The position numbers and the translations under genes were made by a program. A DNA stretch of 50,578 bases from Corynebacterium sp. (GTDB taxonomy: Bacteria; Actinomycetota; Actinomycetes; Mycobacteriales; Mycobacteriaceae): the NCBI RefSeq assembly GCF_022712275.1, contig NZ_JALAGU010000012.1:1-50578 (forward strand). The letters are read 5' to 3'. Below are positions 1-6,874 of the stretch, piece by piece (position 1 is the stretch's first letter; each line of letters begins with the position of its first letter). The notes beneath the pieces are model-generated. The model ran no database searches and had not been told where the DNA came from. It saw nothing but the letters and a program-made list of their open reading frames with translations.

Positions 1-684
1 CCCGCCCCCTTCACCACGACCCGCCCGGCAGTCTCCCTGTCCACCTCCCGGACCGCCCGGCACTCCTCCCGCGTCCACCACCCGGACCGAGATTCCCGGA
101 CCGACATCCTCGACGCGGCGTCCTCCCTCATCGCCGACGGCGGATTCGTGGCCGTGACGACACGCAACATCGCCGAGCTCACCGGCATGGCGTCGGGTGC
201 TGTGGAACGGCAGTTCGGCAGTCACGAGGATCTGCTCGCCGAGATGTTCCAACGGCTCGCGGCCACGGAACTCGCCGCCGTCGACCACGCCTCCCGGACC
301 CACGGCCCCTCTGCCATCGAACGGCTCACCGCCCTGGTCGGTACCTTCGCCACCCGTGCCCTGCACGGCCGGCACACCGCCGAGGCGCTGCTGTTCGAGC
401 CGGTGGGCGCGCGGGTGAACCAGGAACGGCTGACCTGCCGGCGTCAGTACCACGCACTGATCGTCGGCATCATCGCCGACGGTGTCGGCTCCGGTGAACT
501 CCCCGCCCAGAACCCCACGACCTCGGCGCGGGCCGTCACCGGCACCGTCATCGAGTCCCTCCTCGGGTATCTCTCCCCCACTGTCCCCGTCTCCGGCGAC
601 GGCCGGGACGCGAAGGACGCCACCCCCCTGATCGACGAGGTCACGGAACTGGTCCTGCGCCTCGTCGGAGCTCACTGCCGCTAG
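1..684 (+). CDS. TetR/AcrR family transcriptional regulator (5' end outside window)
   Basis: DNA-binding one-component regulator. The frame is open from the first base and no ATG or GTG precedes the HTH region, so the true start lies upstream; the GTG at 148 falls inside the HTH and is not the start. The visible protein has the TetR N-terminal pattern: a helix beginning at DILDAASSLIADGG, then VTTRNIAELTGMASGAVERQFG (helix-turn-helix), then HEDLLAEMFQRL. The remaining ~130 residues are the variable ligand/dimer domain and I cannot name the ligand. It runs towards the exporter gene on the opposite strand and the two share the stop tetranucleotide CTAG (681-684). Control of the exporter is plausible by proximity only. 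Confidence 0.85.
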   Translation, partial: PAPFTTTRPAVSLSTSRTARHSSRVHHPDRDSRTDILDAASSLIADGGFVAVTTRNIAELTGMASGAVERQFGSHEDLLAEMFQRLAATELAAVDHASRTHGPSAIERLTALVGTFATRALHGRHTAEALLFEPVGARVNQERLTCRRQYHALIVGIIADGVGSGELPAQNPTTSARAVTGTVIESLLGYLSPTVPVSGDGRDAKDATPLIDEVTELVLRLVGAHCR

Positions 685-2201
685 GCCGTGACCTCGGCGT
701 CGTCATCGGAGTTGATGACCTCGACCGGCTCACGCTTGGCGTCGATCCTGAAGATCACCGTCATGACGAGGGCGATGACGGCCAGCGCCACACCGAACCA
801 GAAGGCGATCTTCACACCGTCGGTGACGAAGCCCAGCGGATCCGGGAGACCCTCCGGCGTGGTGGCGTTGGAGTGGGACGCACCGATGCCCATGATCGCC
901 ACGAACAGGGCGGTACCGGCGGCACCGGCCAGCTGCTGCAGGGTGTTGAGGATCGAGGAACCGTGCGAGGACAGCTTCACGTTGATGGAACTCAGCGCGT
1001 TGGACATCAGCGGGGTCATCATCATCGCCATACCGGCGTTGAGCACCACACCGTCGAGGATGAGGTACCAGATCGAGGTGTCCTCGTTGACGAAGACCAT
1101 CAGACCCATCGCGACGGCCAGCAGGGCGGCACCGGGGATGATCAGCGGGCGGGTGCCCTTGGCGTCGTAGGCACGGCCGATGAACGGCGCCATGATGCCC
1201 TGGAGGATGCCGCCAGGCAGGGTGACCAGACCGGTCTGCAGGGCCGACAGACCGAGGACCTGCTGGCCGAAGATCGGCATGAGGATGATGAAGCCGAAGA
1301 GGGCGCAGAAACCGACGAGCAGGATCGCGACCGACAGGTTGTACTCGCGGGACTTCAACGGGGAGATGTTCATCAGCGGGGCAACGTCCTCGCCGGCCTC
1401 CTGCGCCTTGAGCAGCGCAGACTGGCGACGGAAGAACAGGGTGAGGATGAGGACGCCGATGACCAGGAAGATCGCGGACTGGGTCGGGAAACCGTCGGCC
1501 AGCTCAGAGAGCTTGGACAGGCCGTAGATCGTCGAGGCGAAACCGAGCGCGGAGAGCACTGCGGAGAAGACGTCGAACGGGGGTCGGCTGGTCGGGGTCA
1601 GAGCGCGCATCTGGGCACCACCGAAGGCGAGCGCCAGGGCACCGAGGATGATCATGGTGCCGAAGATCCAGCGCCAGGACGCGATCTCCAGGACGACACC
1701 GGCGTAGGTCGGTCCGACCGCCGGGCCGACGGCCATGACGATGGCGACGACGCCCATCATGGCGCCACGCTTCTCGACCGGGATGAGGACCATGATCGAG
1801 GTCATCAGCATCGGCATGATGATCGCGGTACCGGCGGCCTGCACGATGCGGGCGATGAGCAGCACCCAGAACTCCGGGGCGAAGGTCGCGATGACGCTGC
1901 CGACGACAAAGAGGGACAGGGCCGTGATGAACAGCACGCGGCTCGAGATACGGGCCATGAGGTAGCCGGTCATCGGGATGATGACGGCCATGGTCAGCAT
2001 GAACGCGGTGGTCAGCCACTGTGCGGTGTCTGCGCCGACGTTGAACTCGATCATGAGATCAGGCAGGGCGTTCGAGAGGGTCGTCTCATTGAGGATCATC
2101 ACGAACGCCGCGGCGACGATGATGCCGATGAGGAAGCCGGGGCGGGCAGGTTTCTCCGGGACGGATGCTACCGCCGCGGTGGGATTCTGGGGTTCAGACA
2201 T
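681..2201 (-). CDS. MFS transporter, DHA2 (14-TMS drug:H+ antiporter) family
   Basis: 506-residue polytopic membrane protein, the usual length of EmrB/QacA-type proton-driven exporters. A ~25-residue cytosolic tail precedes helix 1, which carries the DHA2-like motif LNETTLSNALPDL (family form LDxTVVNVALP). A motif C-like GPAVGPTYAGVV segment follows about residue 155, typical of antiporters. The C-terminal tail is charged. Substrate cannot be deduced. The start ATG at 2201 follows a ~140-nt leader if the TATGCT at 2343-2348 (minus strand) is its -10. It converges on the TetR gene with a 4-bp stop overlap. Confidence 0.88.
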   Translation of the reverse strand: MSEPQNPTAAVASVPEKPARPGFLIGIIVAAAFVMILNETTLSNALPDLMIEFNVGADTAQWLTTAFMLTMAVIIPMTGYLMARISSRVLFITALSLFVVGSVIATFAPEFWVLLIARIVQAAGTAIIMPMLMTSIMVLIPVEKRGAMMGVVAIVMAVGPAVGPTYAGVVLEIASWRWIFGTMIILGALALAFGGAQMRALTPTSRPPFDVFSAVLSALGFASTIYGLSKLSELADGFPTQSAIFLVIGVLILTLFFRRQSALLKAQEAGEDVAPLMNISPLKSREYNLSVAILLVGFCALFGFIILMPIFGQQVLGLSALQTGLVTLPGGILQGIMAPFIGRAYDAKGTRPLIIPGAALLAVAMGLMVFVNEDTSIWYLILDGVVLNAGMAMMMTPLMSNALSSINVKLSSHGSSILNTLQQLAGAAGTALFVAIMGIGASHSNATTPEGLPDPLGFVTDGVKIAFWFGVALAVIALVMTVIFRIDAKREPVEVINSDDDAEVTA

Positions 2202-2279
2202 GGTCCGAGAGGGTCACGCTTTCGTTGCTCGGTCTGGGGCCGTGAACTGCGGCTCTTCAGTGTGGACAGTGCGGGAGGA

Positions 2280-2293
2280 AGTCACCGGTGACT
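2280..2293. promoter_or_regulatory. 14-bp perfect palindrome AGTCACCGGTGACT in the MFS leader
   Basis: Perfectly self-complementary, lying between the putative MFS promoter and its start codon. Size and symmetry fit a TetR-family operator; the nearby TetR protein is the obvious candidate. Binding is inferred. Confidence 0.35.
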
Positions 2294-2342
2294 GTCTTCA
2301 GTGCCCGCTCCGGACCGGTCGGAGGGGCAGCGACGAGGAGCC

Positions 2343-2370
2343 AGCATACACCGGTTTTCACCGGATGCAA
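2343..2370 (-). promoter_or_regulatory. Putative promoter of the MFS gene with operator-like palindrome in the spacer
   Basis: Read on the minus strand: TTGCAT (2370-2365), 16-bp spacer, TATGCT (2348-2343). The spacer contains the inverted repeat CCGGT-TTTC-ACCGG (2351-2364), well placed for a repressor. GATGCAAA is repeated directly at 2364-2371 and 2383-2390. Position and sequence are seen; function is inferred. Confidence 0.45.
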
Positions 2371-2384
2371 ACTTGCACCTGAGA

Positions 2385-2430
2385 TGCAAAGACAGACAAA
2401 AGCACAGGTGAACATGCGTTTACCTGTGCT
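2385..2430 (-). terminator. Rho-independent terminator of the pspA-like gene
   Basis: A 13-bp stem (arms 2401-2413 and 2418-2430, one G-T pair, loop ATGC) lies 50 bp beyond the pspA stop. On the minus strand the stem ends ...GCT and continues TTTGTCTGTCTTT, a U-rich tract. Confidence 0.8.
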
Positions 2431-2479
2431 CGTCCGGGTGATGTCGGCCACCCCGGCAGCCGTTTCGGAGGCGCCTGTC

Positions 2480-3355
2480 TCAGGAGCGACCGAAGGGGTT
2501 CTCCGGGGAGGACGCCGCGGCGTCCTCGGTAGCCTCCGCGTCCGCCGCGTCCGCGTCAGCGGCCCCCACCCCCGCCTCGATCGCTGCGTCCCCGCCGGAC
2601 CCGCCCGACGCAGACTCCACGGCCGCCTGCTCCCCGCCGCCCATCGATGCACGGATCTGCTCGAGTCGGTTGGCCGCGGCCATGTCCCTACCGGACTGCT
2701 CGATCTCCGCCATCCGGCCGGAGACACTGCTCTCGGTGAGCTCCTGGGCACCGAGGGCATTGGCGTAGCGGGCCTCGATCTTCGCGCGCACCCCGTCGAG
2801 GGTCGGCACAGAATCATCGGCCTGGATGCCCTGCATGGACTCCATCGCCTGGTTGGAGGCCTCCTGCATCTTCGCCTGGTCGACCTGGGCGCGCAGCTGG
2901 TCGATCTGGGAGAGCTGCTCCTCCAGCTTCGCGGCGGACTGCGCCTGCTGCTGCTGTGCCTGCTCGGCGGCCTGACTGGCCTGCGCGTGGAGCTGCTTGG
3001 TCTGCTCGATCTGCTGCTCGACGGTGACCAGCTGGGTGGCGAAGATCTCCGCGGTGGACGCCAGATCGTTGGCCTTCGCCTGATCTCCTGAGGCGGTGGC
3101 GGCGTCCGCCTGCTGGATGGCGGTACGTGTATTGGCCTCCAGCGACTCGCGGTCCTTCGCCAGCCGGTTGAGCTGCATCTCGAGCTGGTTCCGGTTGCCG
3201 ATGACCTTCGCGGCGGACTCGGTGATCTGCCGGTGCTGCTTCTTCGCGGCCTCGGTCGCCTGCTGGATCTGGACCTTCGGATCGGCGTTCTCGTCGATCT
3301 TCATGTCCAGAGACTGCATGAGGTACTTCCAGCCCTTGGAAAAAGGATTCGCCAT
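2480..3355 (-). CDS. PspA/IM30 family envelope-stress protein
   Basis: 291 residues beginning MANPFSKGWKYLMQSLDMKI, then a long Ala/Gln/Glu-rich coiled coil (about residues 25-215) typical of PspA/Vipp1, which coat and stabilise damaged inner membrane. The last ~60 residues are Gly/Ala/Asp-rich and low in complexity, longer than E. coli PspA (about 222 aa) and similar to actinobacterial forms. Start chosen for GGGAG at 6-10 nt upstream. A TATGCT on the minus strand at 3399-3394 may be the -10. Transcription ends at the strong hairpin at 2401-2430. No pspBC partners are present. Confidence 0.85.
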   Translation of the reverse strand: MANPFSKGWKYLMQSLDMKIDENADPKVQIQQATEAAKKQHRQITESAAKVIGNRNQLEMQLNRLAKDRESLEANTRTAIQQADAATASGDQAKANDLASTAEIFATQLVTVEQQIEQTKQLHAQASQAAEQAQQQQAQSAAKLEEQLSQIDQLRAQVDQAKMQEASNQAMESMQGIQADDSVPTLDGVRAKIEARYANALGAQELTESSVSGRMAEIEQSGRDMAAANRLEQIRASMGGGEQAAVESASGGSGGDAAIEAGVGAADADAADAEATEDAAASSPENPFGRS

Positions 3356-3474
3356 GGTGACTCCCGGTGGTCGGTGGTAAGGTCAGTGCTGTCCAGCATA
3401 AACACTTCCTGCACGTCGCGTCAGCGACGATCACCGGCAGTCACCGGGACCGACCGGTCATTCCGGCCGGGAGA

Positions 3475-3846
3475 TCAGCCCTCCTGGGACTGCTGCTCAG
3501 CGACCTTCTGGCGGACCTCGTCCATGTCCAGGCCCTCGACCTGCGTGATCAGGTCCTTGAGCGCCTTGGGGGGCAGGGCACCGGCGTCGCGGTAGACGAG
3601 GATGCCGTCGCGGAAGGCCATGAGGGTCGGGATGGACTGGATCTGCAGACCGGCGGCGAGCTCCTGGTTGGCCTCGGTGTCGATCTTGCCGAAGACGTGG
3701 TCCGGGTACTCCTCGGAGACCTGCTCGTAGACCGGGCTGAAGCGCTTGCAGGGACCACACCACTCGGCCCAGAAGTCGAGGAGGACGATGCCCTCCTTGT
3801 CGATGGTGTCCTTGAAATTGTCGTTGGTGATCGTCTGGGTGCTCAT
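3475..3846 (-). CDS. Thioredoxin family protein
   Basis: 123-residue cytosolic thioredoxin (MSTQTITNDNFKDTI...) with the full active site WAEWCGPCK (Cys30, Cys33) and the cis-Pro region IQSIPTLMAF. It reduces protein disulfides. The reading frame stays open upstream, but the ATG at 3846 has AAAGGA 5-10 nt before it and gives the family-length protein; the longer frame adds an unrelated tail. It is a second thioredoxin in the window, about 38 kb from the trxB/trx pair. Its C-terminal half is slightly longer than E. coli TrxA. Confidence 0.92.
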   Translation of the reverse strand: MSTQTITNDNFKDTIDKEGIVLLDFWAEWCGPCKRFSPVYEQVSEEYPDHVFGKIDTEANQELAAGLQIQSIPTLMAFRDGILVYRDAGALPPKALKDLITQVEGLDMDEVRQKVAEQQSQEG

Positions 3847-3985
3847 GTCTGGTCCTTTCGGGAAAAGCTGTTCAGGTCGTGCAACGCGCGGGTCCGGCGC
3901 CCTATTCCGCAGGCGGGGTACGGGTACTCCCGCCCACCGTACCGGCACTTTCCACCGAACGTCGGCGGAGTACGGCCCCACCCAC

Positions 3986-3991
3986 TAGGCT
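3986..3991 (+). promoter_or_regulatory. -10 element (TAGGCT) of the DUF4442 gene
   Basis: Ends 8 nt before ATG 4000; implies a leaderless transcript. Confidence 0.5.
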
Positions 3992-3999
3992 GACCGCAC

Positions 4000-4494
4000 A
4001 TGAGCGACTCCACACCTCCCCTGCTGAAACTCTGGAAGAAGTTCAACGGCTCCGCCCCGCAGCGCGGCCTGTTCTCCCTGGGTTACGCCCTCAAGGCCCC
4101 CTACTTCCGCACCGTCGCCCCGCGTGTCCGCGAGGTCGAGCCCGGTCGTGCCGTGCTGCGCCTCGGCAAGTGGTGGGGCGTGCAGAACCACATCGGCACC
4201 TTCCACGTCATCGCCGCCCTCAACGGTGCCGAGGCCGCGATGGGCCTGGTCTGCGAGGCGACCGTGCCGAACACCCACCGCTGGATCCCCCGCGGTATGC
4301 GCGCCGACTACCCGGCGAAGTCCACAGGTGGACTGACCATCACCGCGACCCTCGACGACGTCGACTTCTCCGCCATCACCCGCGAGTCCGGCGGTGAACT
4401 GCACACCATCACCTTCCAGATACTCGACGACGCCGGCGTGGAGCCGGTCACCGCCGAGATCGACGTCTGGATCACCGCCAAGAAACCCCGCTGA
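4000..4494 (+). CDS. DUF4442 / hotdog-fold thioesterase-like protein
   Basis: 164 residues. N-terminal LLKLWKKFNGSAPQRGLFSLGYALKAPYF and the central HIGTFHVIAALNGAEAAMG are the pattern of the DUF4442 branch of the PaaI/YiiD hotdog superfamily, which probably acts on acyl-CoA or related thioesters. No catalytic residue can be assigned from sequence alone. A TAGGCT hexamer (3986-3991) ends 8 nt before the ATG and no Shine-Dalgarno is seen, so the transcript is probably leaderless. A hairpin follows at 4510-4543. Confidence 0.7.
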   Translation: MSDSTPPLLKLWKKFNGSAPQRGLFSLGYALKAPYFRTVAPRVREVEPGRAVLRLGKWWGVQNHIGTFHVIAALNGAEAAMGLVCEATVPNTHRWIPRGMRADYPAKSTGGLTITATLDDVDFSAITRESGGELHTITFQILDDAGVEPVTAEIDVWITAKKPR

Positions 4495-4509
4495 CCGCAG
4501 CTGACCGCA

Positions 4510-4543
4510 CCCACCCCCTGTCCGGGTCCGACCCGGTGGTGGG
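4510..4543 (+). terminator. Hairpin downstream of the DUF4442 gene
   Basis: Outer arms CCCACC (4510-4515) and GGTGGG (4538-4543), inner arms CCGGGTC (4522-4528) and GACCCGG (4530-4536). No U-tract follows, so termination is likely but not certain. Confidence 0.5.
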
Positions 4544-4577
4544 CCCGGTATCGGTATCGGCGAGGCCGTCGCCCTCG

Positions 4578-4619
4578 GGCCCGTACCACCTCATCGACGG
4601 CGGTTACACCGCGCTGTAG
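4578..4619 (+). pseudogene. Possible relic of a short-chain dehydrogenase C-terminus
   Basis: The codons before TAG 4617-4619 read GPYHLIDGGYTAL-stop, resembling the C-terminus of SDR oxidoreductases (…VDGGYtA). The upstream frame gives no SDR sequence. Very short, so chance is possible. The rest of 4544-4640 shows nothing. Confidence 0.2.
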
Positions 4620-4642
4620 CTGCGTCTCTCCAGTCGTCGGTG

Positions 4643-4818
4643 TAGTCTGACCGGCAGTACTTCAGGTTCCCGGGACGCGGTGACGCGGACCGGTGCCACG
4701 GCGGTGGGGCTCGCCGTACCCAACCTCGCCACCTCCCGTCCGGGAGGTACCACGACAACAGTCCCTACCGACCGCACGTCCGGTGTCCCTCCGGCGTGCC
4801 CGAAGGTAGGAGGACCCT
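4643..4818 (+). promoter_or_regulatory. Promoter and structured 5' leader of crcB genes
   Basis: A TAGTCT hexamer at 4643-4648 could be the -10. The ~165-nt leader contains a perfect 7-bp hairpin, ACCTCCC (4731-4737) / GGGAGGT (4742-4748) with a GTCC loop, and a second bulged hairpin GCACG-TCCGG...CCGG-CGTGC just before the GGAGG Shine-Dalgarno (about 4807-4812). I could not match it to the fluoride riboswitch consensus. A regulatory leader is inferred from structure and location. Confidence 0.35.
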
Positions 4819-5268
4819 GTGCCAGAACAGCCCCGTCAGCACCATCTGCGGCCCGGCTTCATCCTCATCGTCGTCCTCGGCGGCATGGTCGGCGTCGCCG
4901 CGCGCGAAGGGCTCGTTCTCGCGTTCCCCTACGACGACGTGCCCTGGGTCATCGGCGCAATCAACATCGGCGGCGCGTTCCTCCTGGGGTTCCTGCTCGA
5001 TCTGCTCCCCCGGCTCGGTCCGGACACGGGAGGACGCCGCGCCCTCCGTCTGTTCGTCGGCACCGGCATGCTCGGCGGGTTCACCACCTACAGCGCCCTG
5101 GCGACGGACGCCGCGTCCCTCACCTCGGGCGGTCTGCCGGTTGCTGGACTGGGGTACGCGCTGGTCTCGGTGGTTCTGGGCGTTCTCGCTGCGGCGGCGG
5201 GCATTCGGACAGCTGCGGCGGTACGCGTCACCCCGCGGGTCGAACTGACCGGGGAGGAGGACGCCTGA
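4819..5268 (+). CDS. crcB1: CrcB/Fluc fluoride channel subunit 1
   Basis: 149-residue membrane protein with four hydrophobic segments. It carries the Fluc signature NIGGAFLLGFLLDLLP and the central TGMLGGFTTYSALATD (family GxxGGxTTFSTF). Fluc channels are dual-topology dimers exporting F-; actinobacteria often use two paralogous subunits, as here. The GTG start at 4819 follows GGAGGA with normal spacing. The stop overlaps the next start (TGATG at 5266-5270), showing translational coupling. Confidence 0.92.
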   Translation: MPEQPRQHHLRPGFILIVVLGGMVGVAAREGLVLAFPYDDVPWVIGAINIGGAFLLGFLLDLLPRLGPDTGGRRALRLFVGTGMLGGFTTYSALATDAASLTSGGLPVAGLGYALVSVVLGVLAAAAGIRTAAAVRVTPRVELTGEEDA

Positions 5269-5675
5269 TGACTGCCCTGCTCTTCTGCGTCCTCTGCGTC
5301 GCCGGTGGTGCCGGTGCCGGATCCCGCTTCGTCCTCGACGGAGTGGTCAAGGCACGGCTCGCCCACCGATTCACCGACAGCGACGTCGCCGGCCTGCCGT
5401 GGGCGACGTTCCTCATCAACGCCACCGGTTCACTGCTCCTGGGCCTGCTCACCGGGCTGGTCACCGCCGGTGCTCTGCCGGAGGACTGGCAGTCTGTCGT
5501 CGGAACCGGATTCCTCGGCGGCTACACGACCTTCTCCACGGCGACGGTGGAGACCGTGAACCTGATACGGCAGAACCGTCACCGGGCGGCGGCGCTCAAC
5601 GGGGTGGGCGTACTGGTGGTGACGGTTCTGCTCGCGGGTCTCGGCCTGTGGGCCGGGACGCAGCTGGCCGGTTGA
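5268..5675 (+). CDS. crcB2: CrcB/Fluc fluoride channel subunit 2
   Basis: 135 residues, four membrane segments, with NATGSLLLGLLTGLV and TGFLGGYTTFSTATVE, closer to the canonical Fluc motif than its partner. The frame extends upstream to 4680, but the ATG at 5268 overlapping the crcB1 stop gives the correct family length. The pair probably forms a heterodimeric fluoride exporter. It ends 9 bp from the convergent yceI gene; no terminator is visible between them. Confidence 0.92.
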   Translation: MTALLFCVLCVAGGAGAGSRFVLDGVVKARLAHRFTDSDVAGLPWATFLINATGSLLLGLLTGLVTAGALPEDWQSVVGTGFLGGYTTFSTATVETVNLIRQNRHRAAALNGVGVLVVTVLLAGLGLWAGTQLAG

Positions 5676-5684
5676 CTCTGCCGA

Positions 5685-6230
5685 CTAGGCGTTCTTCGTG
5701 GCGGAGATGTCGAAGTTCAGCTTGATCTTCTCGGAGACGAGGACGCCGTCGGTCTTCAGCGGGGCGTTCCAGGTCAGGCCGAAGTCGGAGCGGTTGATCT
5801 CGGTGGAACCCTCGAAGCCGACGCGGGTGTTGCCCCACGGATCCACGACCTCACCGTCGAACTCGAAGTCGACGGTGACGGACTTCGTGACGTCCTTGAT
5901 GGTCAGGTCACCGGTGATCTCGAGCTCGTCGTCGCCCTTGGCAGCGACGGAGGTGGAGGTGAAGGTGATCTTCGGGAAGTTCTCGATGTCGAAGAAGTCG
6001 GCGGACTTCACGTGACCGTCGCGGTCGGCGTTACGGGTGTCGATGGAGCCGGCCTCGATTTCGATGGAGATGGTGGCGTCGGAGAGGTTCTCGCCGGTGG
6101 TGGCGGTGCCGGTGAAGTCGGTGAAGGAGCCGCGGACCTTGGTGACCATCGCGTGGCGGGCGGTGAAGCCGATCTCGGAGTGGGCGGGGTCGATGGTGAA
6201 GGTGCCGGCGTAGTCGTTGACGGAGCTCAT
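5685..6230 (-). CDS. YceI family (polyisoprenoid-binding) protein
   Basis: 181 residues starting MSSVNDYAGTFTIDPAHSEIGFTARHAMVTKVRGSF, the classic YceI opening, followed by the alternating beta-barrel pattern (ISIEIEAGSIDTRNADRDGH, FPKITFTSTSV). YceI lipocalin-like proteins bind isoprenoid chains; no signal peptide is seen, so it is probably cytosolic. Start ATG 6230 has GAAAGG upstream; the longer frame is unrelated. It diverges from a MarR gene with a RosR-like operator between. In C. glutamicum the polyisoprenoid-binding gene cg1322 lies beside rosR (cg1324) and is a RosR target, so this is probably the orthologous pair. Confidence 0.9.
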   Translation of the reverse strand: MSSVNDYAGTFTIDPAHSEIGFTARHAMVTKVRGSFTDFTGTATTGENLSDATISIEIEAGSIDTRNADRDGHVKSADFFDIENFPKITFTSTSVAAKGDDELEITGDLTIKDVTKSVTVDFEFDGEVVDPWGNTRVGFEGSTEINRSDFGLTWNAPLKTDGVLVSEKIKLNFDISATKNA

Positions 6231-6315
6231 GGTGTGAACCTTTCGGTTGGCTTTCTGTGATGTTCTGTGACGTCCCACGGTCTCCCGCGGTGATGGGGAC
6301 CAGTGTAGACCCATT

Positions 6316-6333
6316 TAGTTGACGTGTCAACCA
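6316..6333. promoter_or_regulatory. RosR/MarR-type operator between yceI and the MarR gene
   Basis: Perfect inverted repeat GTTGAC-GT-GTCAAC at 6318-6331. It fits the published C. glutamicum RosR consensus TTGTTGAYRYRTCAACWA at nearly all positions. Its place between the divergent genes suggests control of both. Confidence 0.7.
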
Positions 6334-6351
6334 TCAGTCCGATGTGATTGA

Positions 6352-6864
6352 ATGGTGGACATGACCCGCACTGATGACCAGGACCCCCAGGAACCCCGCT
6401 GGCTCTCCGATGAGGAGCAGCAGCTCTGGCGTCGGTGGCTGCTGGCAGGTACCCGGATCCAGGCCAGTCTGGCGCGTCAGATGCAGCGTGACAGCGGGAT
6501 CTCCATGGCGGACTACGAGGTGCTCGTCAACCTCTCCGAAGCCCCCGGTCACCGGATGCGCATCGCCGCACTCGCCGACCGGCTGCAGTGGGACCGCTCC
6601 CGTCTCTCCCACCAGATCACCCGCATGCGCAACCGTGAGCTGGTCGACCGGGAGGCGTGTGGCGACGACCGTCGCGGCGCCTTCATCGTCCTCACCCCGA
6701 CCGGTCTCGAAGTCATCGCCGAGGCCGCTCCCGGCCACGTGAAGACCGTCCGGGAGCTGTTCATCGACCGCCTCTCCCCCGCCCAGGCCACGGAACTCTC
6801 CGCAATCCTGGGCGATCTCCTCACCCAGTTCGAGATCCCCCCGGAGTGCCTCGGCGAGAAGTGA
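6352..6864 (+). CDS. rosR: MarR-type redox regulator, RosR-like
   Basis: 170 residues with a winged helix: DYEVLVNLSEAPGHRMRIAALADRLQWDRSRLSHQITRMRNRELVDREACGDDRRGAFIVLTPTG in outline (recognition helix about 76-94, wing about 105-117). Cys103 follows the recognition helix in REACGDD and Cys166 is near the C-terminus; C. glutamicum RosR senses H2O2 through cysteine (Cys92), which Cys103 may match. ATG 6352 and ATG 6361 are both possible starts. The assignment rests on MarR sequence, the divergent yceI and the RosR-like operator. Confidence 0.75.
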   Translation: MVDMTRTDDQDPQEPRWLSDEEQQLWRRWLLAGTRIQASLARQMQRDSGISMADYEVLVNLSEAPGHRMRIAALADRLQWDRSRLSHQITRMRNRELVDREACGDDRRGAFIVLTPTGLEVIAEAAPGHVKTVRELFIDRLSPAQATELSAILGDLLTQFEIPPECLGEK

Positions 6865-6874
6865 CTCCCCCGGC

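Noticed and set aside
873..2291. Long plus-strand frame opposite the MFS gene
   Set aside because: Composition is His/Gly/Asp/Arg-rich, typical of the antisense of a high-GC gene; no family. Similar shadows opposite leuS, ponA, murJ and pepP were dismissed.
4643..4818. Fluoride riboswitch
   Set aside because: Genes fit, but I cannot find the conserved crcB-motif core, so I list only a structured leader.
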